A DNA stretch of 64,000 nucleotides, from NCBI GenBank assembly GCA_023511295.1, contig JAIMBT010000017.1, positions 29,032 through 93,031 on the forward strand, in the 5' to 3' direction. Positions 32,834 through 41,677 of the stretch are shown here, one piece after another. Both the position numbers and the translations under genes were made by a program. Below the pieces are notes generated by a model. The model saw nothing but the letters and a program-made list of their open reading frames with translations. It ran no database searches and was not told where the DNA came from. Position 1 is the stretch's first letter, and the number at the start of each line of letters is the position of its first letter. Source of the stretch: Alicyclobacillus sp. GTDB taxonomy: Bacteria > Bacillota > Bacilli > Alicyclobacillales > Alicyclobacillaceae.

Positions 32834-33763
32834 GTGGCTCGCTATATCATCAAGCGGTTGTTGCACACGGTCATTGTCCTGATTGGGATCTCGTTGATTG
32901 TATTCATCACGATTCGGTTGACGGGGAATCCCGTCGCGGCGATGCTCCAGAACGGCACGCCGTCCAAGCAGGCGATCGCCCAGTTGACGGCTGCCCTGGG
33001 GCTCAATAAGCCGTTGATTGTCCAGTATTGGATCTTTTTGCGCGGTGCCGTGACCTTGAACTTTGGCACCTCGTATGCCACTGGGCAGCCTGTCATGCAG
33101 ATGATCATGCAGCGCATGGGAGCGACGGCAGAACTGGCGGTTGGCGGTATCATCGTCGGGTTGGTGTTGGCCTTTCCCGTCGGCATCGCGTCAGCCATTT
33201 GGCGGGGTACCGTCGTAGACCTTTTCGGGCGCACCTTCGCGCTGCTCGGCATTTCATTTCCAAACTACTGGCTCGGCACGATGTTCATTCTGATTTTCTC
33301 TGTCTGGCTGCACCTCCTCCCAGTGGCGGGAGATAACGGCTTTGTCTCACTGGTGCTGCCCTCGGTGACCCTCGGGCTCATTCTGGCAGGCATTCTGGCC
33401 AGACTGGTGCGATCGAGCATGCTGGACGTCCTGTCGGCACAATATCTCACGACGGCACGTGCCAAAGGGCTGCATTGGTGGCGCGTTACGATCTCTCACG
33501 CACTTCGAAATGCCCTGTTGCCGACCATCACCATGATTGGACTGCAGTTCGGTGGGCTACTCGGCGGCATTGTCATTCTTGAACAGGTCTTTGCTTGGCC
33601 TGGAATCGGGCAACTGGTGATTAAGGCCATCGACCAACGAGATTATCCGGTCGTTCAAGGCGTTGTGTTGTTTCTCGCTTTCCTGTTGATTCTAGTCAAC
33701 CTCGTAACTGACCTCAGTTATGCTTTCGTCGATCCGCGTGTTCGAATCGGGGGTGAGAAGTGA
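32834..33763 (+). CDS. Peptide ABC transporter permease (DppB/OppB-like)
   Basis: A 309-residue inner permease. It begins with the family's characteristic ARYIIKRLLHTVIVLIGIS and LTGNPVAAML, and carries the ATPase-contact loop TTARAKGLHWWRVTISHALRN. AGAGGAGGA is 8 nt before the GTG. Its stop touches the start of the partner permease (TGATG), so the pair is translationally coupled. It forms one half of the membrane channel that receives ligand from the lipoprotein encoded upstream. Confidence 0.92.
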   Translation: MARYIIKRLLHTVIVLIGISLIVFITIRLTGNPVAAMLQNGTPSKQAIAQLTAALGLNKPLIVQYWIFLRGAVTLNFGTSYATGQPVMQMIMQRMGATAELAVGGIIVGLVLAFPVGIASAIWRGTVVDLFGRTFALLGISFPNYWLGTMFILIFSVWLHLLPVAGDNGFVSLVLPSVTLGLILAGILARLVRSSMLDVLSAQYLTTARAKGLHWWRVTISHALRNALLPTITMIGLQFGGLLGGIVILEQVFAWPGIGQLVIKAIDQRDYPVVQGVVLFLAFLLILVNLVTDLSYAFVDPRVRIGGEK

Positions 33764-34683
33764 TGAATGCACAGCTGTCGCCGGTGCACGCGACGGACGG
33801 ACTTCAGCCCGTGGTTCACCGCCGCCGAAGGTCCGGCATCGCCTACTTCTTCACTCGGCTCCTCACGAACACGGGTGGTCTCATCGGGGCTATCTTGATT
33901 CTCCTCGCCGCCGTTTGTGCTGTCTTCGCTCCCTGGATTGCGCCACATGACCCGACCGCCGGTACCATCTTGAATCGGCTCGATCCGCCTGTGTGGATGA
34001 AGGGTGGAGACCCACAGTTCTTGCTCGGTACGGACCCCGTGGGGCGCGATGTGCTGTCTCGTATCATCTGGGGTGCACGCGACTCGCTCTATATCGGGAT
34101 CAGCTCGATTGTGCTCTCGGTCGTGATTGGGGTGCCGGTCGGTTTGCTGGCGGGTTACTTTGGCCGCTGGGTAGACGATTTGCTGATGCGAATCACGGAT
34201 ATCATGTTGACCTTTCCGTTCATTCTGCTCGCGATTCTCGTGATGGCCTTGTTTGGCACGGGTGTCAACAAGGTTGTCATCGTGCTCGGTATCTCGGGAT
34301 GGGCCAGTTTTGCACGCGTGGTGCGAAGTCAAGTGCTGTCCCTGCGTGAGCAGGAATACGTCATGGCTGCAACCATCATCGGGGCGCCGACGTGGCGCAT
34401 CATCTTCCGCCATCTCTTTCCCGGAACGATTAGCCCAATCACGGTGATTGCCACGATGAACATCGCGGTGAACATCCTGCTCGCCTCCGGGTTGTCCTTC
34501 CTTGGTTTGGGCGTGGATCCCTCCATACCGGATTGGGGCGGGATGCTGGCGTCCGGCCAAATCTATTTAACGACTGCATGGTGGGTCGACGTCTTCCCAG
34601 GTGTGGCATTGATGCTGACAGTGCTCGGATTTAACCTGTTTGGCGATTGGCTCCGCGACTACTTGGAGCCGCAAGACAAGTAA
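33763..34683 (+). CDS. Peptide ABC transporter permease (DppC/OppC-like)
   Basis: A 306-residue partner permease of the DppC type: a cytoplasmic N-terminal tail of about 35 residues, first membrane segment, the periplasmic-side stretch GTDPVGRDVLSRIIWGARDSL that defines this subfamily, and the ATPase-contact loop with AATIIGAPTWRIIFRHLFPG. The ATG at 33763 has GGGGGTGAG upstream. It is followed after 33 nt by the large M14 peptidase gene, suggesting import and then hydrolysis of peptides. Confidence 0.92.
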   Translation: MNAQLSPVHATDGLQPVVHRRRRSGIAYFFTRLLTNTGGLIGAILILLAAVCAVFAPWIAPHDPTAGTILNRLDPPVWMKGGDPQFLLGTDPVGRDVLSRIIWGARDSLYIGISSIVLSVVIGVPVGLLAGYFGRWVDDLLMRITDIMLTFPFILLAILVMALFGTGVNKVVIVLGISGWASFARVVRSQVLSLREQEYVMAATIIGAPTWRIIFRHLFPGTISPITVIATMNIAVNILLASGLSFLGLGVDPSIPDWGGMLASGQIYLTTAWWVDVFPGVALMLTVLGFNLFGDWLRDYLEPQDK

Positions 34684-34716
34684 GGCCCCCATCACGTGCC
34701 GAAGGAGGGTTGCCTT

Positions 34717-37700
34717 GTGACCTTGGACAAGATATGGACGACCAGCGGGTTGCTTCGGCGCGACGGCGTTCGCGGTGTTGCGCTGCGTCAACCGCTGTGG
34801 GTTCAACCGCTTCCCGCACCGCCTTCCGGTCTCACTGGGACGGAGGCAGACGCAGATGGATGGGTAAACGCGGACAGGCCACGTTCCGCCTCGGCAGACG
34901 TCGCCTCGATGCAAGCCGGGCTGGTCGAGGTGGCGTGCCGACTCGGCCTTGAGTGCCTGTTCCTTCCGCAGCCGGTCTGGGGTCAAGTGTTCCATGAACG
35001 TCCAGTGGCAGGAGCCCTACCCCGGGACAGCGCTGCGGCCGTCATCGGGTGGTCGCGCGACTGGTTGGCTGAGTCGCTCACCTCGCTCGGCTGTGACGCG
35101 GCGGCATTCGTTCAGGCGTACGACCGCCTCGCCCCGCAGGAGGGCCTGTTGTGGGTGGCCGATGCGGCCGGTTCGAAGCACGCCGACCACCGTGTCCTCG
35201 TCGTGGCCGCCCAGACCGGCGTCGGCCTGCTGGCTGCGCTGCGCGCCCTCGCGTCTGACAACGGCGGGCAGGGGCTTCCAGCAACGTGTCTGTGCGTGGT
35301 CCGAGCGGCTGAACCGGGCTTGACCACACCCGGGCCGGACGGCAGCACCGTGTCGAACCCGCTGTCGGTCCGTCATCCTGCCGCAGATGAATCACCTTCT
35401 CGGCGCGGGCTGCGGCTCTTCGACGTTTTCTCGAACCTCGATGCAACGAGTGGGGCAACGGGTGTGCTGCCCGAGGCCGACGTGCAGTTCGACCTGTCAG
35501 AATCAGCTGCGGCGCTGCCAGAGCTGTTGGAACTCGCGACACGGGTTGGGCTCGCGTGCAGTCATGCGCGATTCCCGTTCGCGGTGGCACCCTCGGAAGC
35601 GCCGCGTACGACGGCGTTGCAGATTGCCGCTTCGGTGGACGGGTTGCAGCTTCACGCGCAAGCCGTTCTCGACGAGCAGCGGCTGCGGTTCACCGCGCCA
35701 ACAGCCGAATCCTTGCGCGAGATGCTCCGGGACGTGGTCCGTACGTGGTTTGATCCGCCCGACGACGTCCAACCGTCCGACTGGCGCGGCGGACTGGCCG
35801 CTCTGGCGAGTCCTGCGCCGGACATCCGAAAGCGTGCGCGGGTGGAGGCGGCGTTGGCGTCCCTCCATGCGGACGTCGGTGTGGCGGCGGTCACCGTCCC
35901 GGTTCACCTGTGGAAGGCCGTCAGCAAGTGGTGCGGGGCCGCCGGCGTGCCGGTGGAGATGCAGCGCGACGCCGAGCAGTTTTGCCTGCCCTGGCGCGGC
36001 GAAACCGAGTGGGAGCGGATGCGGGCCAGCCTCCTGGCCGAGTTGCGGCGCCAGTTGCAGTCGGGGCCATCCACGGATTCCATCCGTGTGGAGGTCTTCA
36101 CGACCGTACCCGAGGAGACGTTCCGCGCGGAGACCCAAGCCCTTCTTCAGACGTTCCTGGAAGGAGAAAACCACGCATCTGAACGACCGGCCCACAGCCA
36201 GGCGGCGCGGGTCGAATTCGTGTACCGCCACATCACAAAGGCTGGTCTCGACTGGTTCATGGCCGACGTGCTGCCGGAATTGAAGCGAACCCCGCGGGTT
36301 GCGTCTGTCGAGATAGCGGCGCGTCCCGCGCCGGACGGCGTGATCGACCTCCCGCACCGCCACCTGCAGGAATTCTTCCCGGTGGACGCCATCATCGAGC
36401 GGGAGACACCCCTGTCAAGCGACGACGTCACGCTGCGCTTGTCCGATGCGGACGGCCCGATGTACACCGTGACCGCGCGCGATGCAACCGGTGCGGTCGT
36501 CCGCGTCTGGACATGGGAGAGTCTAGTGGAGCGTAGGCCGTACATGCCGGACGAAGCGGCGTGCGTGTTGGCGCCGGCGGCTGGGTATCGGGTGTGGCAG
36601 ATCGATCTCGTCACGGGCACCGCCCATTTGCAGCGGACCGAGGTGGTCCCAACCGTGTACAGCCAGTTCTGGGATTGGTACCAGCACACCGTGATCCCCG
36701 CAGTGACCAAAGCAAAGGTCGATCCCGCTGCGCCGACGGCATTCGCTCGGCTGGAAGTGGAGGTGTGGGTGAACGGGACGGAGTGGCGCTGCGGTGTGTA
36801 CGAGGAGGCGGTCTCCTGGCCGGAAGCGCTGCACGAAGACATCTACTTCTATACGTTGCACGCACTGCGCCGACACGGTGAGCAGGCCGGGGAAACGGTG
36901 TGGAAGACGCCGGGCCTCGTCGTTCCCTTGGTCCACGTCGCGCCTGGGCCGCCGCGGGCGGAGGTGCGCTTGGTGACGGCTGCCGAGTCTTGCATTGTGG
37001 TCCGCAGTCAGGCGGGCGAGCGGACGGAGATTAACTGCACAGAGGTGCCACCTCCGTTGGACCCGGGCTGCATCCGCCGCGCGACGTATGCGGATGGCGC
37101 CTGGACGGCGGTGGCGCCGAAGGATGGGGATGGGTTGTGCGGCCCGGCGTGCCACGAACCCTGGTTGGCGTGGATGAACGGCCTATCACAGGTTCCGCGG
37201 GCTTCAGGCGTGACAGAATCCCCGCTCGATCCGCCCGGTATCCCCATCCCACGCGACGACCCAGCGGCCCGCATCCTGCAGAACAACGACGTCATCCGCT
37301 GGATAGGAGCGGTCGCATCCGCCTTGCCGGGGCGGAGTTGGGTGGTGGACGACTCCTTCCAAGGCCGCCCCATTGTCGCAGTGGAACTGTACGAGCAGCG
37401 CCCCGGGTGCATGACCAGCCGGTGCAAGCAGGCGCTGTTCAAACCGACGCTCTTGGTCCTCGCCCGCCACCACGCGAACGAGGTATCGAGTACGAACGCC
37501 GCGGTGCGGCTGATTCGCCAGGTCATGGACCGGCCGGAATGGCTGCAGCAGGTCAACCTGGTGGTGGTCCCGATCCACAACGTGGACGGTGCTGCCCTGC
37601 ACCGGGAACTGTCCGCGGAGCACCCATACTGGAAACACCACGCCGCGCGCTTCAACGCCTGCGGTTACGAGTTTGGCCGGGATTACTTCCAGCCAGACAC

Positions 37701-38337
37701 GCCCTTTGGCGAAAGCCGCGTGGCGGCGAGGCTGTGGGAGCGGTGGCGGCCGGACGTGGTGCTGGACGACCACGGTATCCCGTCGCACGAGTGGATTCAG
37801 CCGTTCTCGGGTTACAACAGTCCGCCGTCGTTCCCGGTGTCGTACTGGATTCCACACGCGCAGATCTACACCATCTGGCGCGAACTGCATCCAGACCGGC
37901 CGGTCCAACCGGGCGGTTTGATTCAGACGGTGTCTCAAACGCTGGAGTCGGAGGCGGCCATCCGCGACCGCAACGCGGAGTTCCTACGGCGGTATGCGAA
38001 GTGGGGCCACGCGTTCAGCCGAGAGCAGTTTCCCATCACCACGGTGGACGGGGTCATCACCTACCGGTGGCAGGCGCGGCCGGCGGAGACCGCGAGCAAC
38101 TTCATCGAACGGTACCCCAGGTGGGTGACGGCGGACATCGTGACGGAGGTCAACGACGAGACCGTGCACGGCGAGGCGCTGCGCGAGGTTGCGCACGCCC
38201 ATAGCCAGGCGCACGCGGGGATCTTGGCTTGGTTGGAACAGGTGAAGGTGGAGGTCGCGCACGGCGTGGCGGCGAACGCCACGGGACGCGGGGGGCGCGT
38301 CGGCTTAGAGCGGGTGCGGCCGCTGGCATCGGGCTGA
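34717..38337 (+). CDS. Very large M14-type zinc carboxypeptidase-like protein
   Basis: A 1,206-residue protein. Only the C-terminal third is recognisable: ARHHANEVSSTN gives the M14 HxxE zinc motif (His919, Glu922), followed by VPIHNVDGAAL, a long loop, and DDHGIPSHEW (His1019 region) as a likely third zinc ligand. The first 850 residues match nothing I know; they are Ala/Arg/Glu-rich with no signal peptide or membrane segment, so it is probably cytoplasmic. Start GTG at 34717, 8 nt after AAGGAGGG. M14 enzymes trim C-terminal residues or D/L amide bonds of cell-wall peptides. Its place after the peptide importer suggests it cleaves what is imported. Confidence 0.75.
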   Translation: MTLDKIWTTSGLLRRDGVRGVALRQPLWVQPLPAPPSGLTGTEADADGWVNADRPRSASADVASMQAGLVEVACRLGLECLFLPQPVWGQVFHERPVAGALPRDSAAAVIGWSRDWLAESLTSLGCDAAAFVQAYDRLAPQEGLLWVADAAGSKHADHRVLVVAAQTGVGLLAALRALASDNGGQGLPATCLCVVRAAEPGLTTPGPDGSTVSNPLSVRHPAADESPSRRGLRLFDVFSNLDATSGATGVLPEADVQFDLSESAAALPELLELATRVGLACSHARFPFAVAPSEAPRTTALQIAASVDGLQLHAQAVLDEQRLRFTAPTAESLREMLRDVVRTWFDPPDDVQPSDWRGGLAALASPAPDIRKRARVEAALASLHADVGVAAVTVPVHLWKAVSKWCGAAGVPVEMQRDAEQFCLPWRGETEWERMRASLLAELRRQLQSGPSTDSIRVEVFTTVPEETFRAETQALLQTFLEGENHASERPAHSQAARVEFVYRHITKAGLDWFMADVLPELKRTPRVASVEIAARPAPDGVIDLPHRHLQEFFPVDAIIERETPLSSDDVTLRLSDADGPMYTVTARDATGAVVRVWTWESLVERRPYMPDEAACVLAPAAGYRVWQIDLVTGTAHLQRTEVVPTVYSQFWDWYQHTVIPAVTKAKVDPAAPTAFARLEVEVWVNGTEWRCGVYEEAVSWPEALHEDIYFYTLHALRRHGEQAGETVWKTPGLVVPLVHVAPGPPRAEVRLVTAAESCIVVRSQAGERTEINCTEVPPPLDPGCIRRATYADGAWTAVAPKDGDGLCGPACHEPWLAWMNGLSQVPRASGVTESPLDPPGIPIPRDDPAARILQNNDVIRWIGAVASALPGRSWVVDDSFQGRPIVAVELYEQRPGCMTSRCKQALFKPTLLVLARHHANEVSSTNAAVRLIRQVMDRPEWLQQVNLVVVPIHNVDGAALHRELSAEHPYWKHHAARFNACGYEFGRDYFQPDTPFGESRVAARLWERWRPDVVLDDHGIPSHEWIQPFSGYNSPPSFPVSYWIPHAQIYTIWRELHPDRPVQPGGLIQTVSQTLESEAAIRDRNAEFLRRYAKWGHAFSREQFPITTVDGVITYRWQARPAETASNFIERYPRWVTADIVTEVNDETVHGEALREVAHAHSQAHAGILAWLEQVKVEVAHGVAANATGRGGRVGLERVRPLASG

Positions 38338-38458
38338 AGCAGCTTGGGGATGGATGCGGCTGGGCCGCGTGCACCGCACTGGGAGAGCGGTGCGAGGATG
38401 CAAACCTCCCGTAGCGGCCGAGGGCCGCACCGAGGTTAGACTGGAGGGGATGGAACGG

Positions 38459-39550
38459 GTGAACATCGATTCGCTCACGACACCGGCCGTGATTGTCGAC
38501 CTTGACATTGTCGACCGGAACATCCGTACGTTCGAAGAGCGCCTCAAACCGTATGGGATTGCCCACCGTCCGCACATCAAGACGCATAAATCGGTGGAGA
38601 TGGCTCGCAGGCAATTGGCTGCCGGCGCCATCGGCATTACCTGTGCCAAACTCGGAGAGGCGGAGGTGTTTGCGGCAGGCGGTATCGCGGACATCTTGCT
38701 CGCGTATCCGCTGGTGGGCAAAGACAAATTGGCGCGGTTTGCGGCCTTGCACCAGAACGTGCGCATGATGACAACTGTGGACAGCCTGGAAGTGGCGAGG
38801 GGACTGGCAGACGTCGGTGCGGCGACCGGGAAACCGGTCGACGTGTTGGTGGAGCTCGACCTCGGCATGCACCGTTGCGGCGTGCAGCCGCAGGACGCCG
38901 CTGCCTTTGCGGAGGCGGTGCGGGCCTTGGGAAATCTCCACGTGGTGGGCGTCATGGAATACAACGCACTGGCGCGGACGGGCCTGTCCATCGACGGACT
39001 GCGAAGCGCGCTGCGGCAGGAGTCGGACGCCGTGGCGGCGGTCGTGGAGGAGCTTGAACGCCGAGGGTTTGACGTCCAGGTGGTCAGTGCCGGATCGACC
39101 GTGGCCGGCATGTTGCCGGACGCCCTCCACGGCATCACGGAGGTCCGTTCCGGTACGTACATCTATCAAGACGCGACGGCGATGGACATCGGGTTTGCGA
39201 CCGAGGCGGACTGTGCCATCCGGGTGGTGGCGACGGTGGTCAGCACCCCGGTGGCAGGGCGGGCGACGGTCGATGCCGGATCGAAAACCTTGACGAGTGA
39301 CCACGCCGTGCACCACCCGGGATACGGCGTGGTCGTCGGGCACCCAGGGGTGACGGTGTGCAGCCTGAGTGAGGAGCATGGGTGCCTGGAATTCGACCCG
39401 GAACAGACGTCGTTTGCGATTGGCGACCGGATTCAAATCATCCCGAACCACGCGTGCGTCATCTCCAACTTGACGGACGGGGTGTACGGGGTCCGGGGCA
39501 GTGAAGTTGTGGGACCCATCCGCATCGACGCGCGCGGGCGGAACCGGTGA
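38459..39550 (+). CDS. D-threonine aldolase/D-serine dehydratase-like PLP enzyme
   Basis: A 363-residue member of the DSD1-like family with an alanine-racemase-type barrel. The PLP lysine is Lys41 in RPHIKTHK. The C-terminal domain keeps the metal-binding end (IIPNHACVISN). Such enzymes cleave D-threonine-type 3-hydroxy amino acids or deaminate D-serine. GGAGGGG ends at 38449, nine nt before the GTG at 38459; the ATG at 38450 touches it. Placed between M14 and M20 peptidases and after a peptide importer, it may break down D-amino acids freed from peptides. The remnant at 5755 is a deleted relative. Confidence 0.87.
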   Translation: MNIDSLTTPAVIVDLDIVDRNIRTFEERLKPYGIAHRPHIKTHKSVEMARRQLAAGAIGITCAKLGEAEVFAAGGIADILLAYPLVGKDKLARFAALHQNVRMMTTVDSLEVARGLADVGAATGKPVDVLVELDLGMHRCGVQPQDAAAFAEAVRALGNLHVVGVMEYNALARTGLSIDGLRSALRQESDAVAAVVEELERRGFDVQVVSAGSTVAGMLPDALHGITEVRSGTYIYQDATAMDIGFATEADCAIRVVATVVSTPVAGRATVDAGSKTLTSDHAVHHPGYGVVVGHPGVTVCSLSEEHGCLEFDPEQTSFAIGDRIQIIPNHACVISNLTDGVYGVRGSEVVGPIRIDARGRNR

Positions 39551-39568
39551 ACGAAGGGAGTGAAGGAT

Positions 39569-40696
39569 GTGTCAGACCTTTACGGGTACTTGGAAACGCA
39601 CGAGGGCGAGATGCTGCAGGACATCCAAGCGCTGGTCCAGGCGGAGTCGCCGACCCGCCGAAAGGACCTGGTGGACGCCTGCGGGCGCGTTCTGGCGCAA
39701 CAGTTTCAGGACCGGCTGGGGCTCACGGCGGAGGTCCTGCGGCAAGAAGCGTTCGGGGATCACCTCCGGGTCAGCTACGGGGAGGGCGAGGCGCAGGTCC
39801 TCATCGTCGGGCACTTTGACACCGTGTGGGACCCGGGGAGACTGCCCCTGCGCAGGGAAGGCGACCGACTCTACGGTCCGGGTGTCCTGGACATGAAGGC
39901 GGGATTGGTGCAGGCGATTTGGGCGGTGCGCGCCCTGCAGGCAACGGGTACGAAGTTACCGTACAAAGTGGTCTTTGTCTGCAACAGCGATGAGGAGGTC
40001 GGCAGCCATTCCTCGCGGTCTCTGATAGAAGCGGAGGCCAGGAAGAGCAAGGCCGTGTTTGTGGTGGAGCCGCCGGAGGCCCACACCGGATCACTGAAGA
40101 CCGCCCGCAAGAGTGTGTCCATGTACCGCATCCGCGTGCATGGCCGCGCAGCCCACGCGGGCAACCACCACGAAGCGGGGGTCAGCGCCATCCGTGAACT
40201 GGCGCGGATTGTCCAGTACCTGGAGGGTCTGACGCGGTACGACCTCGGCACGACGGTGAACGTCGGCGTGATTCGCGGCGGGACGCGCAGCAACGTGGTC
40301 CCGGAACTGGCGGAAGCCGAGGTGGACGTGCGCGCGGTGACGACGACGGAGGCGAACCGGATAGACCAGTTGATTGGGGAGTTGCGTTGCGCTCGCGACG
40401 GGTTGACGGTGGAAGTGGAGGGCGGCATCAACCGGCCGCCGATGGAGCGGACCGCCGCGACCGCCCGGCTCTTCGGCATCGCCCGCGATGTGGCGGAGGA
40501 GCTGGGCATGGAACTGTCGGAGGCGCTGGCCGGCGGCGGGAGCGATGGGAACTTCACTGCGGCGGTGGGAACGCCAACGCTGGACGGGCTGGGAGCGGTG
40601 GGCGAAGGGCCCCACGCGGAGCACGAGCATATCGTCACCCGGCACGTGGTGCCGCGGGCGGCGCTGTTGGCGCACCTGTTGGCGCGAGGGGTGTAA
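39569..40696 (+). CDS. M20-family metallopeptidase (carboxypeptidase G2-like)
   Basis: A 375-residue M20 peptidase. The di-zinc site is recognisable: His82 and Asp84 in GHFDTVW, Asp108 in GVLDMKAG, Glu142/Glu143 in NSDEEVGS, and a late Gly-rich GGGSDGNF. The dimerisation lid carries GRAAHAGNHHEAG. No signal peptide is seen, so it acts in the cytoplasm, probably on dipeptides, N-acyl amino acids or C-terminal glutamate. The GTG at 39569 is 8 nt after AAGGGAG; a GTG at 39560 abuts that site. It follows the PLP enzyme by 18 nt and ends the peptide unit. Confidence 0.9.
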   Translation: MSDLYGYLETHEGEMLQDIQALVQAESPTRRKDLVDACGRVLAQQFQDRLGLTAEVLRQEAFGDHLRVSYGEGEAQVLIVGHFDTVWDPGRLPLRREGDRLYGPGVLDMKAGLVQAIWAVRALQATGTKLPYKVVFVCNSDEEVGSHSSRSLIEAEARKSKAVFVVEPPEAHTGSLKTARKSVSMYRIRVHGRAAHAGNHHEAGVSAIRELARIVQYLEGLTRYDLGTTVNVGVIRGGTRSNVVPELAEAEVDVRAVTTTEANRIDQLIGELRCARDGLTVEVEGGINRPPMERTAATARLFGIARDVAEELGMELSEALAGGGSDGNFTAAVGTPTLDGLGAVGEGPHAEHEHIVTRHVVPRAALLAHLLARGV

Positions 40697-40769
40697 CGGA
40701 CCTAGTCTGTATGGGCCGTGTGTCCCATCCTTCTTCGCCGCCAGCCACTGGCGGCGTCCTTCGCAGCAT

Positions 40770-40805
40770 CGACGGGGCGAGCGTGGTATCACGTCGGCCC
40801 CGTCG
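40770..40805. terminator. Hairpin between convergent M20 and nitroreductase genes
   Basis: CGACGGGGC (40770-40778) pairs perfectly with GCCCCGTCG (40797-40805), and an inner CGTG/CACG pair closes over a 4-nt loop. There is no T-run. Position suggests a shared end for both transcripts. Confidence 0.5.
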
Positions 40806-40848
40806 GCGCACGTGTTCATTGGACGCCTTGAGCGGGCCGGAGTTTCCC

Positions 40849-41334
40849 TTATCCCAGCTCTCGCAGCTTCTCTGCTATCGGCGTCCGCTCCTTCGCGACC
40901 GGAACCTCCGCCGGATAGCCCACCCCGAGGACAACCACCACTTCATACCCTTCCGGTACTTGCAAAATCTCCCGAGCTCCGGGTTTGGTTCCGATGGACG
41001 TCCAGCGGGTGCCGACGCCGTCTGACCAAGCGGCGAGACAGAAGTTCTGCACGAAACACGCGGTCGCGATGATGTTCTCGTCACGGTCGACAGGGTGCTC
41101 CGCTGTCTTGCTGAGGAACGCAAGTACCACCGGCGCATCGCCGAAGTTCGCTCCGTGGTGCAGGGCTGCCCGGGCATCTGGGCCAACCACGACGACCTGC
41201 CACGGTTCCACCATGCGGTGATTCGGCGCGTAACGGGCTGTGTCCAGCCAGCGCAGCAACTGGTCACGTTCAATCTCATCCGCTTTGAACTGTTTCACGT
41301 TGCGCCGTCCGACGATGGCTTCTTTGACGTCCAC
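40849..41334 (-). CDS. Nitroreductase-family protein
   Basis: A 161-residue FMN-dependent nitroreductase-like oxidoreductase. The start MDVKEAIVGRRNVKQFK and the following ARYAPNHRMVEPWQVVVV are typical of the family, as is the late GVGYPAE. Start GTG at 41334 behind AAAGGCGGG; the longer reading to 41418 adds a tail without family similarity. It is on the short side for the family, like YdjA, and lacks part of the usual middle helix. It probably reduces nitro or quinone compounds with NAD(P)H. It faces the M20 gene and has no functional partner nearby. Confidence 0.82.
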   Translation of the reverse strand: MDVKEAIVGRRNVKQFKADEIERDQLLRWLDTARYAPNHRMVEPWQVVVVGPDARAALHHGANFGDAPVVLAFLSKTAEHPVDRDENIIATACFVQNFCLAAWSDGVGTRWTSIGTKPGAREILQVPEGYEVVVVLGVGYPAEVPVAKERTPIAEKLRELG

Positions 41335-41677
41335 GTAGGTCCCGCCTTTCGCTTCTATCTCATCTCGCGACGGTCCGGCCGGACCGCGGCGAATCCATTG
41401 TACGCCCGCCATCCGCACGGCGAAAGACCGCCGTGAACGGCCGCCGTGGACGGCGGTCCTGCCCGGTCAGGGAAGGGTGACGTCGCAAATTTTTTATTGG
41501 ACTGAGCGGAGGTTTCTGGTAGACATGATATACTTTCCTTAGTGACGGGATTCCGTTCCAAGCAGCCCGACAGCGGTGGATAGATGCTGGTTCCAAACTG
41601 TCGAATTCGGGCGAAGATTGCAGCTGCCTGCCGTGGACAAGCCTGTGAGCGTTGCGTTCAGACGAGGGGTGGTCAAC
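41335..41677. other. Divergent intergenic region before the sugar transferase gene
   Basis: It holds an inverted repeat, GACCGCCGT (41426-41434) / ACGGCGGTC (41450-41458), a run of six T residues near 41491, and the promoter listed separately. No gene is supported. Confidence 0.45.
41526..41534 (+). promoter_or_regulatory. Extended -10 promoter of the sugar transferase gene
   Basis: TG-A-TATACT at 41526-41534 is an extended -10 element, which can work without a good -35. TTGGAC at 41497 is too far upstream to be its partner. The coding start is about 145 nt downstream. Confidence 0.45.
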
